The notes: generated by a model not told the origin, from the letters alone. Positions 50,442-59,146 are shown, counted from the first letter of the stretch. The stretch: 64,000 nt of DNA from Flavobacterium sp. Root186 (GCF_001428525.1 NZ_LMHW01000015.1:124352-188351), one strand, 5' to 3'. Program-made: numbers and translations.

Positions 50442-50873
50442 ATGAAAGTAACCTTAAACAGAGTAAACGACGCGTTTCATTTCAAATTAAAAAATGAAAG
50501 AGGTCATGTAGTTGATGTTGACAGCAGAGCTGAATTTGGCGGAAGTGATTTAGGCGCAAGTCCGATGGAGCTTGTATTAATGGGTGTTGCAGGATGCAGT
50601 GCAATTGATATGATTTCGATTTTGAAAAAGCAGCGTCAGGAAATTACTTCTTTTAACGCTGAGGTTGAGGGAACACGTGTACAGATTGAAGAAGCAAAAC
50701 CTTTTAAAGAAATCGATGTGGTTTTTTATTTAGAAGGCGATATCAATCCGGAAAAAGCACAGCGTGCCGCACAGCTTTCTTTCGAGAAATACTGCTCAGT
50801 TGCCAAAACTGTAGAGCCAACTGCAACCATCAATTACAAAGTTGTTTTAAACAACATTCAATTAGAAAATTAG
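50442..50873 (+). CDS. OsmC family protein
   Basis: A 143-residue OsmC/Ohr-fold protein with FGGSDLGASPMELVLMGVAGCSAIDMISILKKQ, where the conserved redox cysteine lies in the AGCSAID motif; the second cysteine is in EKYCSVAKTVEP. OsmC proteins reduce organic hydroperoxides, but this subgroup is often of unknown role. It lies between thrA and metZ in the same orientation with 76- and 110-base gaps, so it is a likely passenger or partner in the methionine operon. Confidence 0.88.
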   Translation: MKVTLNRVNDAFHFKLKNERGHVVDVDSRAEFGGSDLGASPMELVLMGVAGCSAIDMISILKKQRQEITSFNAEVEGTRVQIEEAKPFKEIDVVFYLEGDINPEKAQRAAQLSFEKYCSVAKTVEPTATINYKVVLNNIQLEN

Positions 50874-50983
50874 TCAATTAGAAAATTCTTTGGGCTAGCT
50901 ATTAAATAATGAAAGATATTTCGCGAAACTCTGTGATCACTTTGTGAAACTCTGCGAAATAACTCTTTTAAACACACAACACA

Positions 50984-52156
50984 ATGAATAAAGAAGAATT
51001 TGGTTTTGAAACTCAAGCCATACGTACACATTTAGAAAAAACACAATTCCAGGAACATTCAACCCCTTTGTATTTATCATCAAGTTTTATATTTGAAGAT
51101 GCAGAGGATATGAGAGCTTCTTTTACTGAAGAAAAAGTTCGCAATATTTATTCACGTTTCAGCAATCCAAATACAACAGAATTTGTAGATAAAGTTTGTG
51201 CAATGGAAGGTGCCGAAGCTGGTTATGCTTTTGCAACCGGAATGGCAGCAATATACTCTACGTTTGCTGCATTGTTAGATTCTGGAGATCATATTGTTTC
51301 TGCAGGAAGTGTTTTTGGATCAACTCATGCGTTGTTTATGACGTATTTTCCAAAATGGAAAATTGAAACTTCTTATTTTGATATCAATAAACCGGAAACA
51401 ATTGAAAGTTTTATTAAACCAAATACTAAAATTCTATATGCAGAAACACCAACAAATCCTGGTGTGGATGTAGTAGACTTAGAATTGCTGGGCCAAATCG
51501 CAAAAAAGCACAATTTGATTTTAATAATAGACAACTGTTTCGCGACGCCATATATTCAACAGCCTATTAAATACGGCGCACATATAGTAATTCATTCAGC
51601 AACAAAATTAATAGACGGACAAGGTCGAGTTTTGGGAGGAGTTGCAGTTGGAGAAGCAGAGTTAATTCGCAAAATATACTTATTTTCAAGAAATACGGGG
51701 CCGGCAATGTCGCCATTTAATGCATGGGTTTTGTCAAAAAGTTTAGAGACTTTGGCTGTTCGTGTGGACAGACATTGTGAAAATGCTTTAAAAGTGGCTG
51801 AATTTTTAGAAAGCCATCCCAATGTAAACAGTGTGAAATATCCATTCTTGAAATCACATCCAAAATATGAAATAGCCAAAAAACAAATGCTTTTAGGCGG
51901 TAATATTATTGCGATCGAAATTAAAGGCGGTCTTGAGGCAGGAAGAAAATTTTTAGACAAAATTAAATTATGTTCTCTTTCGGCAAATATTGGTGATGTA
52001 AAAACGATTGTAACACATCCAGCGTCAACAACACACAGCAAATTATCTGAAGAAGATCAATTGGCAGTTGGAATAACGCAAGGTTTAGTTCGTGTTTCCG
52101 TAGGTTTAGAAACGGTAGCAGATGTAATTGCTGATTTAAAACAAGCGCTGGATTAA
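50984..52156 (+). CDS. metZ: O-succinyl/O-acetylhomoserine sulfhydrylase or cystathionine gamma-synthase
   Basis: A 390-residue PLP-dependent Cys/Met metabolism enzyme. It contains ETQAIRTHLEKTQFQEHSTPLYLSSSF, IYSRFSNPNTTEFV, ETPTNPGVDVVDL, the PLP-lysine in HSATKLIDGQGRVLGG and HPASTTHSKLSEEDQ. The KLIDGQGRVLGG segment points to the MetZ group, which takes activated homoserine with sulfide, but cystathionine gamma-synthase (MetB) cannot be excluded. With metY it makes two sulfhydrylase-type enzymes in this region. It closes the metX-thrA-osmC-metZ cluster and is followed by a strong terminator. Confidence 0.85.
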   Translation: MNKEEFGFETQAIRTHLEKTQFQEHSTPLYLSSSFIFEDAEDMRASFTEEKVRNIYSRFSNPNTTEFVDKVCAMEGAEAGYAFATGMAAIYSTFAALLDSGDHIVSAGSVFGSTHALFMTYFPKWKIETSYFDINKPETIESFIKPNTKILYAETPTNPGVDVVDLELLGQIAKKHNLILIIDNCFATPYIQQPIKYGAHIVIHSATKLIDGQGRVLGGVAVGEAELIRKIYLFSRNTGPAMSPFNAWVLSKSLETLAVRVDRHCENALKVAEFLESHPNVNSVKYPFLKSHPKYEIAKKQMLLGGNIIAIEIKGGLEAGRKFLDKIKLCSLSANIGDVKTIVTHPASTTHSKLSEEDQLAVGITQGLVRVSVGLETVADVIADLKQALD

Positions 52157-52205
52157 ATGATTTTAGATTTCGGACTTTAGATATTCGATTTCTAAACTGT
52201 ATAAT

Positions 52206-52258
52206 AATGACGATTTTTGACTGTAAATTTATTACTGTTAAAAATCGTCATTCTTTTT
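52206..52258 (+). terminator. Terminator of the metX-thrA-osmC-metZ operon
   Basis: 13-bp stem AATGACGATTTTT/AAAAATCGTCATT with a CTTTTTG tail, 50 bases past the metZ stop. Confidence 0.88.
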
Positions 52259-52342
52259 GATGGTTATTTGAACAAAAAATATATTTTTGTTTTCGTTATA
52301 AATTTAAATCTGTAATAATCAATTTAATAAACTGACCAAACC

Positions 52343-52843
52343 ATGAGTAACTCTACTTATATTCTTGATGAAAAATTATTGGCATCCAACGGAAGTCGAT
52401 TCATAAACTATATTTTAGATATAGTTATAATCCTTGTATTAATTTTTTTTATTTCTTTAATGATTGCTTTTTTAGCAAATTTTATGGGTTGGAATGATCT
52501 TCTGTACTGGCTTGGTAATTTAAGTGATTTAGAAGGACAGCTGGTTTTTGTTGTGATCTCTATTTTTTATTATTCATTGTCAGAAGGTCTTTTTGGAAGA
52601 TCAATTGGGAAATTCGTAACAGGAACTGTTGTGGTAGATGAAAATGGCGAAAAACCTTCTTTTGGAACTATCTTTAAAAGAACATTATGCCGATTAATTC
52701 CTTTTGACGGATTTTCTTTTTTGGGAAGCAGAGGCTGGCATGATTCTATTTCTGATACCTATGTAGTCAATAAAAAAGATCTGGAGAAAGAAGTAAAACT
52801 ATTTCACGAATTCAATTTAATAGGAAACACTGAAGTAGCTTAA
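52343..52843 (+). CDS. RDD family membrane protein (copy 1)
   Basis: A 166-residue RDD-domain protein. It has ASNGSRFINYILDIVIILVLIFFISLM (first helix with the RDD-type Arg/Asp), a second helix near 70-90, then LFGRSIGKFVTGTVVVDENGEKPSFGTIFKRTLCRLIPFDGFSFLGSRGWHD. The family is of unclear transport or scaffold role. It lies 38 bases before a paralogue in the same orientation. The C-terminal 69 bases are 97% identical at DNA level to copy 2. Confidence 0.88.
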   Translation: MSNSTYILDEKLLASNGSRFINYILDIVIILVLIFFISLMIAFLANFMGWNDLLYWLGNLSDLEGQLVFVVISIFYYSLSEGLFGRSIGKFVTGTVVVDENGEKPSFGTIFKRTLCRLIPFDGFSFLGSRGWHDSISDTYVVNKKDLEKEVKLFHEFNLIGNTEVA

Positions 52844-52881
52844 TATAACAGAATTTAAAGAAACCAAAGAAATAACATTCC

Positions 52882-53397
52882 ATGAGTGAATCTGTTTATG
52901 TTTTAGAAGAAGACCTGCTCTCTTCTGGTAAAATAAGATTTTTAAATTATTTTATAGATTACGTTTTTACATATGCCGTCTCAACGGTATTAGGCCTTAT
53001 CATACCAGAACTCGTAAAAGTTTTAGATTCTGTTGGGTTAACAGGATTTGGATTTTGGGTTTTTAATGTAGGAAGTTGGATGATAATATTTTTAAGTGTT
53101 TTGATGACCACAGCTTATTATATTGTGGCGGAAGGAGTATTTGGAAGTACTGTGGGAAAATTTATTACAGGAACTGTTGTGGTTGATGAAAATGGAAATA
53201 AACCTGATTGGGGAATTATTCTGAAAAGAAGTTTATGCAGGTTGATTCCTTTCGACGTACTCTCTTTTTTCGGCAGTCCATCCAGAGGCTGGCACGATTC
53301 AATTTCTAATACGTACGTTGTCAATAAAAAAGATCTGGAGAAAGAAGTAAAACTATTTCATGAATTCAATTTAATAGGAAACACCGAACTAAATTGA
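52882..53397 (+). CDS. RDD family membrane protein (copy 2)
   Basis: A 171-residue RDD protein of the same layout as copy 1: SGKIRFLNYFIDYVFTYAVSTVLGL, a central helix, then FGSTVGKFITGTVVVDENGNKPDWGIILKRSLCRLIPFDVLSFFGSPSRGWHD. The N-terminal halves have diverged while the C-terminal VNKKDLEKEVKLFHEFNLIG is nearly identical, consistent with tandem duplication followed by conversion of the 3' ends. It is upstream of the Rrf2 regulator. Confidence 0.88.
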   Translation: MSESVYVLEEDLLSSGKIRFLNYFIDYVFTYAVSTVLGLIIPELVKVLDSVGLTGFGFWVFNVGSWMIIFLSVLMTTAYYIVAEGVFGSTVGKFITGTVVVDENGNKPDWGIILKRSLCRLIPFDVLSFFGSPSRGWHDSISNTYVVNKKDLEKEVKLFHEFNLIGNTELN

Positions 53398-53531
53398 TAG
53401 AATAAGTAGAATATAATTTTGTTCTGTTATTTTTCTCATTTAAAAAGCCTATTTTTGTTGCAGAATAATATGAAGCTTGTTTGTTTTAGAAATAATCTAA
53501 AAATAGACAGTCTGAAATCTAAAATTTAAAG

Positions 53532-53942
53532 ATGCTTTCAAAGAAAACAAAATACGGAATTAAAGCTTTAACCTATTTAGCCAGACGAGAAAATAATGAA
53601 CCTGTACAAATAGCTGAAATTGCAAAAAGTGAACATATTTCGATAAAATTTCTGGAAAGTATTTTATTATTATTGAGAAACTCAGGCTTTCTTGGTGCAA
53701 AAAAAGGAAAAGGCGGCGGTTATTATTTGATAAAAGATCCAAAAGATATCAGTATGGCCAAAGTATACCGAATTCTTGAAGGACCAATCGCATTGCTTCC
53801 GTGTGCAAGTCATAATTTTTATGAAAAATGCGATGACTGCGATGATGAATCTACTTGTGCTGCACGGCGTTTAATGACAGAAGTAAGAGATAATACGCTT
53901 AAAATATTAGAAAGTAATTCGCTGGCAGATATTGCATTTTAA
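53532..53942 (+). CDS. Rrf2 family transcriptional regulator (candidate sulfur regulator)
   Basis: A 136-residue Rrf2 winged-helix regulator. LSKKTKYGIKALTYLAR starts the domain, IAEIAKSEHISIKFLESILLLLRNSGFL is the HTH, and GKGGGYYLIKDP the wing. Four cysteines follow (C91, C100, C103, C109), near the place of the Fe-S ligands of IscR/NsrR, so it could carry a cluster or sense thiols. CymR, the cysteine regulator of Firmicutes, is from the same family. Its position just before the sulfate assimilation genes makes it the best candidate to bind the shared motif at 55051. Confidence 0.85.
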   Translation: MLSKKTKYGIKALTYLARRENNEPVQIAEIAKSEHISIKFLESILLLLRNSGFLGAKKGKGGGYYLIKDPKDISMAKVYRILEGPIALLPCASHNFYEKCDDCDDESTCAARRLMTEVRDNTLKILESNSLADIAF

Positions 53943-53971
53943 AGTAAATTTGCTGCAATAAAATATAAAAA

Positions 53972-54007
53972 CAAAGACCATTTCATGATTTTGAAATGGT
54001 CTTTTTT
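53972..54007. terminator. Bidirectional terminator after the Rrf2 gene
   Basis: AAAGACCATTTCA/TGAAATGGTCTTT stem with T-runs, between convergent genes. Confidence 0.88.
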
Positions 54008-54028
54008 ATTATCTAATTTTATTTTTAT

Positions 54029-54811
54029 CTAAAAAATCAATTTATATCCCGCCAGAAAAAGCATTACAGCGATGGCATTTCTAAGAAACAGATCGGGTAC
54101 TTTTCCGCTCAAACTGCTTCCAATGTAAATTCCGGGAAGAGAACCTAATAGTAATTGTCCCAATAGCGCTAAATCTAAATTTCCCATAGAAGCGTGACCA
54201 ATTCCTGCAACTAAAGTCAAAGGAACAGCATGAGCAATTTCAGTTCCTACCAAACGTGGAGTTGGTAAAAGCGGATAAAGGAAAAACAAAGTTACTGTTC
54301 CGAGAGCTCCGGCTCCAATAGAAGTTAAAGTTACGGTTGTACCCAATAAGACTCCAATTCCTATAGTCAGCATATTTTGAGTATGGCTTTCACTATGGAA
54401 TTTATCTCCTGCATGTTTTTGAGAGAATTTTAAAATTTTATTTTTGAAGATAATCGCAACCGAAGTAAATAATAATGCCCATCCCAAACTGTATTTAATA
54501 ACTCGGTTTATAGTTTCAATATCAGTTCTGATGCTGTTTAGAATCCATAAAGTAAGTAAAGCAGCCGGAACACTCCCTAATGTCAGCCATCCGGTAATTT
54601 TCCAGTTTATGTTTCCTTTTTTATTATGAACAAATATTCCCCCTGCTTTTGTGAAAGCAGCATAAAGTAGATCTGTTCCTACTGCGGTTGTAGGCGGAAT
54701 ATTAAAATACAGCAAAATTGGAGTCATTAAAGAACCACCTCCAACACCGGTTAATCCAACAATAAAACCTACTATTAAACCTGCAATTACAAGACCAATC
54801 TGAAAATCCAT
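54029..54811 (-). CDS. TauE/SafE family membrane permease (260 residues)
   Basis: A 260-residue protein with about eight membrane helices. It shows the family motifs LTGVGGGSLMTPILLYF near the N-terminus and the second-half repeat LTSIGAGALGTVTLFF. TauE/SafE proteins move sulfite, sulfoacetate or other organosulfonates across the inner membrane. It is divergent from the other TauE gene at 55111, and convergent with the Rrf2 gene. The sulfur context favours a sulfur anion substrate, but direction and ion are unknown. Confidence 0.88.
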   Translation of the reverse strand: MDFQIGLVIAGLIVGFIVGLTGVGGGSLMTPILLYFNIPPTTAVGTDLLYAAFTKAGGIFVHNKKGNINWKITGWLTLGSVPAALLTLWILNSIRTDIETINRVIKYSLGWALLFTSVAIIFKNKILKFSQKHAGDKFHSESHTQNMLTIGIGVLLGTTVTLTSIGAGALGTVTLFFLYPLLPTPRLVGTEIAHAVPLTLVAGIGHASMGNLDLALLGQLLLGSLPGIYIGSSLSGKVPDLFLRNAIAVMLFLAGYKLIF

Positions 54812-55041
54812 AGAAAAAATTTGTTGCTAAAATACAATAATTTTATAATTATCCTATAGATGTTGTAGAGATTAGATAACGTATTTAATAACCAAATATT
54901 TTGGGCATTTATATTGTTTGAATATGATGTTCTTTGGTATTATTTGTGAAATTAATTCGGTTATTTGTTTCAACGTGATCCAGAGGAAGTTAAAGGTTTA
55001 AAAAAACGATACTATTTGTTTTGATTTTTAGAAATAAATAG

Positions 55042-55049
55042 TATTTTTG
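55042..55049 (+). promoter_or_regulatory. Promoter -7 box of the sulfate assimilation operon
   Basis: TATTTTTG, with TTTG at 55020-55023 (spacer 18) as -33 box. The candidate operator follows immediately downstream, where a bound protein would block transcription. Confidence 0.65.
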
Positions 55050-55050
55050 C

Positions 55051-55081
55051 AAAGTAATCTATTAACCCGATAGGGTAATAG
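55051..55081 (+). promoter_or_regulatory. Candidate sulfur-regulon operator, copy 2
   Basis: A 31-base sequence, AAAGTAAT...GATAGGGTAATAG, near-identical to 39301-39331. Its core CTATTAACCCGATAGGGTAATAG region is an imperfect palindrome (CTATTA/TAATAG with CCC/GGG). It overlaps the expected transcript start region, so a repressor role is likely. The nearby Rrf2 protein is the leading candidate ligand. Confidence 0.6.
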
Positions 55082-55110
55082 TTTTTCAAAACAAATTCAA
55101 TCATTTTAAT

Positions 55111-55998
55111 ATGGAAAGAGAACTGAAAATAAATACCGCCGATTCTTTTAAAGAAAAGCTTTGGATTGGAATTCCTGTTATTTTACTAGTAGGTTTATTA
55201 TCTGTATTAATTTATAATCATTACGCTGAATTTTCTTGGAATGGATTTGTGAATGGATTTAATGAAGAATTTTTGGTGTTTTTTGCCATTGGAGTTTTTG
55301 CTCAATTGGTTGACGGAACATTAGGAATGGGGTATGGAGCAACATCAACTTCATTTTTATTGGCTTATGGGATACCGCCAGTTGTAAGCAGTACCGCAGT
55401 TCACGTTTCTGAAATGTTTACAACAGGAGCATCGGCACTTTCTCATCACCGATTTGGGAACATCAATAAAAAATTGGTAAGACATTTATTAATTCCGGGT
55501 GTTTTAGGTTCGATTACAGGAGCTTATTTGTTGTCGGATGTTATTAATGGAGATATTATCAAGCCTTTTATTGCGGTTTACATGATTGTTTTGGCAGTTA
55601 TTATTATAAGAAAAGCATTGAAAAAAACAATTGTTAAGAAAAAAACGAAAAGATTAGGTGCTTTGGCCGTTTTTGGAGGTTTTATGGATTCTGTCGGTGG
55701 CGGAGGCTGGGGCCCAATTGTGACTTCAACTTTATTAGGAAGAGGAAGAAATCCGAGATATACAATTGGTTCAGTAAATGCAGCCGAGTTTGCAATTTCA
55801 TTTGCAAGTGGTATTACTTTTATGCTTTTTGGAGGAATTCACGGCTGGCAGGTAATCATCGGATTGATTTTAGGAGGAGTTATTGCAGCGCCATTAGCAG
55901 CTTATCTGGTAAATAAAATCAAAAGAAAACCAATGATGGTTGCGGTTGGGATTCTGATTATATTATTGAGTTTAAAAACATTATCTAAATTATTGTAA
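55111..55998 (+). CDS. TauE/SafE family permease heading the sulfate operon
   Basis: A 295-residue protein with a non-hydrophobic start, then about eight membrane helices. Family motifs are AQLVDGTLGMGYGATSTSFLL and GGFMDSVGGGGWGPIVTSTLL, both halves of the TauE repeat. It is the first gene of the operon and ends 28 bases before cysH. The region contains no CysTWA or SulP transporter, so it may be the sulfate or sulfite carrier for this pathway; that is inference from position. Confidence 0.88.
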   Translation: MERELKINTADSFKEKLWIGIPVILLVGLLSVLIYNHYAEFSWNGFVNGFNEEFLVFFAIGVFAQLVDGTLGMGYGATSTSFLLAYGIPPVVSSTAVHVSEMFTTGASALSHHRFGNINKKLVRHLLIPGVLGSITGAYLLSDVINGDIIKPFIAVYMIVLAVIIIRKALKKTIVKKKTKRLGALAVFGGFMDSVGGGGWGPIVTSTLLGRGRNPRYTIGSVNAAEFAISFASGITFMLFGGIHGWQVIIGLILGGVIAAPLAAYLVNKIKRKPMMVAVGILIILLSLKTLSKLL

Positions 55999-56026
55999 AA
56001 GATAGTTTTAGAAAGGAAGAAAGATT

Positions 56027-56737
56027 ATGAGTGCGATTATTGTACAAGAATTATTAGATAAAACAAAAGATTTTTCGCTTGACGAAACTTTAGTTTTTTT
56101 AGCTAAAGAATATCCGGGGAAAGTGATTTTTTCCACTTCTTTTGGTCAGGAAGATCAGGTAATTACAGATTTTATTGCAAAAAGCAATACTAATATTACT
56201 GTTTTTACTTTAGACACAGGAAGATTGTTTCAGGAAACTTACGACGTTTTTCATAAAACATTGAAAAAATATAAAAGACCAATCGAAGTGTATTTTCCAG
56301 AAGCAACAGCAGTAGAAAATTTACTAAAAGCAAAAGGACCAAACAGTTTTTATGATTCGGTAGAAAACAGAAAAGAATGTTGTTTTATCCGAAAAGTAGT
56401 TCCTTTAAGGAAAGCTTTAGCAGGAAATTCAGTTTGGATCACCGGTTTAAGAGCTGAGCAATCTGAGAACAGACAAGATTTGAACTTATTTGAATACGAC
56501 GGAGGTTTCGAAATCATCAAATTCAATCCATTATTAAAATGGAGTTTAGAAGAAGTTGAAACGTATTTATCAGAAAATAATGTTCCGCAAAATGCTTTAC
56601 ACAAACAAGGTTTCGTAAGTATCGGATGCGCACCATGTACAAGAGCAATTTTCCCTGGTGAAGATATCAGAGCCGGAAGATGGTGGTGGGAATCAAGCCA
56701 TAAAGAATGTGGTTTGCATAGTGCTAAAAAAGAATAA
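56027..56737 (+). CDS. cysH: Assimilatory adenylyl-sulfate (APS/PAPS) reductase
   Basis: A 236-residue PP-loop-derived reductase making sulfite from activated sulfate. It has STSFGQEDQVITDF, TLDTGRLFQETYD, and the four [4Fe-4S] cysteines C118-C119 (KECCFIRK) and C201/C204 (GCAPCTR), and the catalytic C228 in KECGLH. The CC...CxxC set marks the APS-reducing type rather than the E. coli PAPS type. Consistently no cysC kinase is seen. Named cysH by convention. Next gene is cysD after a repeat-containing spacer. Confidence 0.94.
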   Translation: MSAIIVQELLDKTKDFSLDETLVFLAKEYPGKVIFSTSFGQEDQVITDFIAKSNTNITVFTLDTGRLFQETYDVFHKTLKKYKRPIEVYFPEATAVENLLKAKGPNSFYDSVENRKECCFIRKVVPLRKALAGNSVWITGLRAEQSENRQDLNLFEYDGGFEIIKFNPLLKWSLEEVETYLSENNVPQNALHKQGFVSIGCAPCTRAIFPGEDIRAGRWWWESSHKECGLHSAKKE

Positions 56738-56856
56738 AGCCTTTTTAGAATTAAGAGAAAAGAATTAAGTATTAAGAGAATAACAAAGTTGAAAGATTTA
56801 GGGTAACTCACAATAAAAATAAACCTGAAACTTAAAACTTGAAACAAAAAACAAAA

Positions 56857-57756
56857 ATGAGTTCAGTATTAAAAACAAACGCTTTAGAGAGTGAAGCAAT
56901 ATACATTTTCAGAGAAGTAATTTCACAGTTTGACAAACCGGTTTTGCTTTTCTCTGGAGGAAAAGATTCTATAACATTAGTGCGTTTGGCGCAGAAAGCC
57001 TTTTTCCCTGCTAAGATTCCGTTTCCTCTATTGCATGTTGATACGGGGCACAATTTCCCTGAAACTATTGCTTTCAGAGATAAATTGGTAGAAGAATTAG
57101 GGTTGGAATTAATTGTTCGTAATGTTCAGGATGCTATTGATGAAGGAAAAGTGGTTGAAGAAACTGGAAAATATTCTAGTAGAAACAGCTTACAAACGAT
57201 CACACTTTTAGATGCAATCGAAGAATTCAAATTTGATGCTTGTATTGGTGGAGCGCGTCGTGATGAAGAAAAAGCAAGAGCTAAAGAACGTATTTTTTCT
57301 GTTCGTGACGATTTTGGTCAATGGGATGAAAAAAATCAACGTCCGGAATTGTTTGATATTTTAAACGGAAAAATAGAAAATGGTCAAAACGTTCGTGTTT
57401 TCCCAATTTCAAACTGGACAGAATTAGATGTTTGGAGTTATATCGAAAAAGAACACATCGAAATTCCATCAATCTATTTTTCACATAAAAGAAAAGTTTT
57501 TTTGAGAGACGGTTTAATCTGGTCGCATTCTCCTTTTGTGTACCAAGAAGAAGACGAACAAATCGAAGAAAGAATTGTTCGCTTCAGAACCGTTGGAGAT
57601 ATGAGTTGTACAGCCGCAGTTGAATCCTACGCAGCAACAATCCAGGAAGTTGTTGGAGAAATCAGAGAATCAACTATTTCTGAAAGAGGAGCCAGAATCG
57701 ACGACAAACGTTCTGAAGCCGCAATGGAAAAGAGAAAACAACAGGGTTATTTTTAA
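56857..57756 (+). CDS. cysD: Sulfate adenylyltransferase subunit 2
   Basis: A 299-residue subunit (from the ATG of MSSVLKTNAL; an upstream TTG start is unlikely) that forms APS from sulfate and ATP. It has the PP-loop VLLFSGGKDSITLVRLAQKAF, LLHVDTGHNFPETI, GGARRDEEKARAKERIFS and ends GARIDDKRSEAAMEKRKQQGYF, as typical of CysD. It works as a heterodimer with CysN, the next gene. The upstream spacer carries GAAAC-type repeats. Confidence 0.96.
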   Translation: MSSVLKTNALESEAIYIFREVISQFDKPVLLFSGGKDSITLVRLAQKAFFPAKIPFPLLHVDTGHNFPETIAFRDKLVEELGLELIVRNVQDAIDEGKVVEETGKYSSRNSLQTITLLDAIEEFKFDACIGGARRDEEKARAKERIFSVRDDFGQWDEKNQRPELFDILNGKIENGQNVRVFPISNWTELDVWSYIEKEHIEIPSIYFSHKRKVFLRDGLIWSHSPFVYQEEDEQIEERIVRFRTVGDMSCTAAVESYAATIQEVVGEIRESTISERGARIDDKRSEAAMEKRKQQGYF

Positions 57757-57898
57757 TTGATAGTTAATAATTGACAATTGATAATTAAAAATTAGAATCA
57801 AGAAAACAAAAACATACAGGTTTAAATTTTAGTTCAAAGGCAAGCAACGTGAAACTTGTAACCTGAAACAAAAAAATAAACCTGAAACAAATATTAAG
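57757..57898. repeat. Intergenic GAAAC/TTGATAATT repeats between cysD and cysN
   Basis: Units such as TTGATAGTTAATAATTGACAATTG and CGTGAAACTTGTAACCTGAAAC fill this 142-base spacer. Related sequence occurs at 8402, 19095 and 56825. No promoter or terminator is clear. Confidence 0.5.
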
Positions 57899-59143
57899 AT
57901 GGAAGTTTTAAAAATAGCAACAGCAGGAAGTGTAGATGACGGAAAAAGTACTTTAATAGGAAGATTATTGTACGATACAAAATCATTGACTACAGATAAA
58001 ATAGAAGCAATCGAAAAAAGCAGTAAACAAAAAGGTTACGATTATCTTGATTTTTCTTTGGCAACTGACGGATTAGTAGCCGAAAGAGAACAAGGAATCA
58101 CCATTGACGTTGCGCATATTTATTTTTCGACGGCGAAGAAAAGTTACATTATTGCCGATACTCCGGGTCACGTAGAATATACCAGAAACATGGTTACAGG
58201 AGCTTCGACTTCTCAGGTTTCTATTATTTTAATTGATGCCAGAAAAGGGGTAATTGAGCAAACATACCGTCACTTCTTTATCAATAATTTGTTGCGAGTA
58301 AAAGAGGTAATTGTGGCAATTAATAAAATGGATTTAGTTGATTATTCTGAAGAAGTTTACAACAAAATCAAAGCTGATTTTCAGGCATTAAATGCTAAAA
58401 GTACCTTCAAAGAACAAAACGTAAGTTATATTCCGTTAAGCGCGATCAATGGCGGAAACGTAGTGGATCAATCGAAAGATATGCCTTGGTATACAGGTCA
58501 AACGGTTTTGGAACATTTAGAAGGATTACATTCTTCAGATGTTTTTGAAGCAGGAAAAGCACGTTTTCCGGTTCAAACGGTTATTCGTCCAAAAACAGAA
58601 GAATACCATGATTTTAGAGGTTACGCCGGAAAATTATATGGAAATTCAATTAAAGTTGGAGATGCCGTTACGGTTCTTCCTTCTTTAACCGAATCAAAAG
58701 TTTCAAAAATTCACTTTTTCGATAAAACATTTGATGAAGCCGTTGCAGGTTCTTCGATCACAATCGAATTAGAAAATGATATCAATGTGACAAGAGGTGA
58801 TATGATCGTAAAATCATCTGAACTTCCAAAAATTGAAAAAGAAATCACCACAACAGTTTGCTGGATGGACAGCAAAAAATTGGTTGCGGGAACAAAATAT
58901 ATTGTACAGCATAACACTAACTCGGTTTTGGCAAAAGTAGAAAGTATCAAAAATACAATCTCAACAGATTATTCCGGAACAAAAGAAGCATCGCAATTGG
59001 CGATTAACGAAATTGGAGAAGTAACCATCAAATTAAGCAAACCTTTATATTTTGATGCTTACAACGAAAATAAATCAAACGGAGCTTTTATCTTAATTGA
59101 TACAGCAACAAACACAACAGCAGGAGTAGGATTCATTCGCTAG
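57899..59143 (+). CDS. cysN: Sulfate adenylyltransferase subunit 1 (GTPase)
   Basis: A 414-residue EF-Tu-like GTPase that powers APS formation with CysD. G1 motif GSVDDGKSTLIGRLLYD, G3 DTPGHVEYTRNMVTGAS, G4 NKMDLVDY, then translation-factor-like beta-barrel domains (about 215-410). The length has no room for a C-terminal CysC kinase fusion, as in some CysNC proteins. The gene fits the APS-direct route of the neighbouring CysH. Confidence 0.96.
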   Translation: MEVLKIATAGSVDDGKSTLIGRLLYDTKSLTTDKIEAIEKSSKQKGYDYLDFSLATDGLVAEREQGITIDVAHIYFSTAKKSYIIADTPGHVEYTRNMVTGASTSQVSIILIDARKGVIEQTYRHFFINNLLRVKEVIVAINKMDLVDYSEEVYNKIKADFQALNAKSTFKEQNVSYIPLSAINGGNVVDQSKDMPWYTGQTVLEHLEGLHSSDVFEAGKARFPVQTVIRPKTEEYHDFRGYAGKLYGNSIKVGDAVTVLPSLTESKVSKIHFFDKTFDEAVAGSSITIELENDINVTRGDMIVKSSELPKIEKEITTTVCWMDSKKLVAGTKYIVQHNTNSVLAKVESIKNTISTDYSGTKEASQLAINEIGEVTIKLSKPLYFDAYNENKSNGAFILIDTATNTTAGVGFIR

Positions 59144-59146
59144 TTT

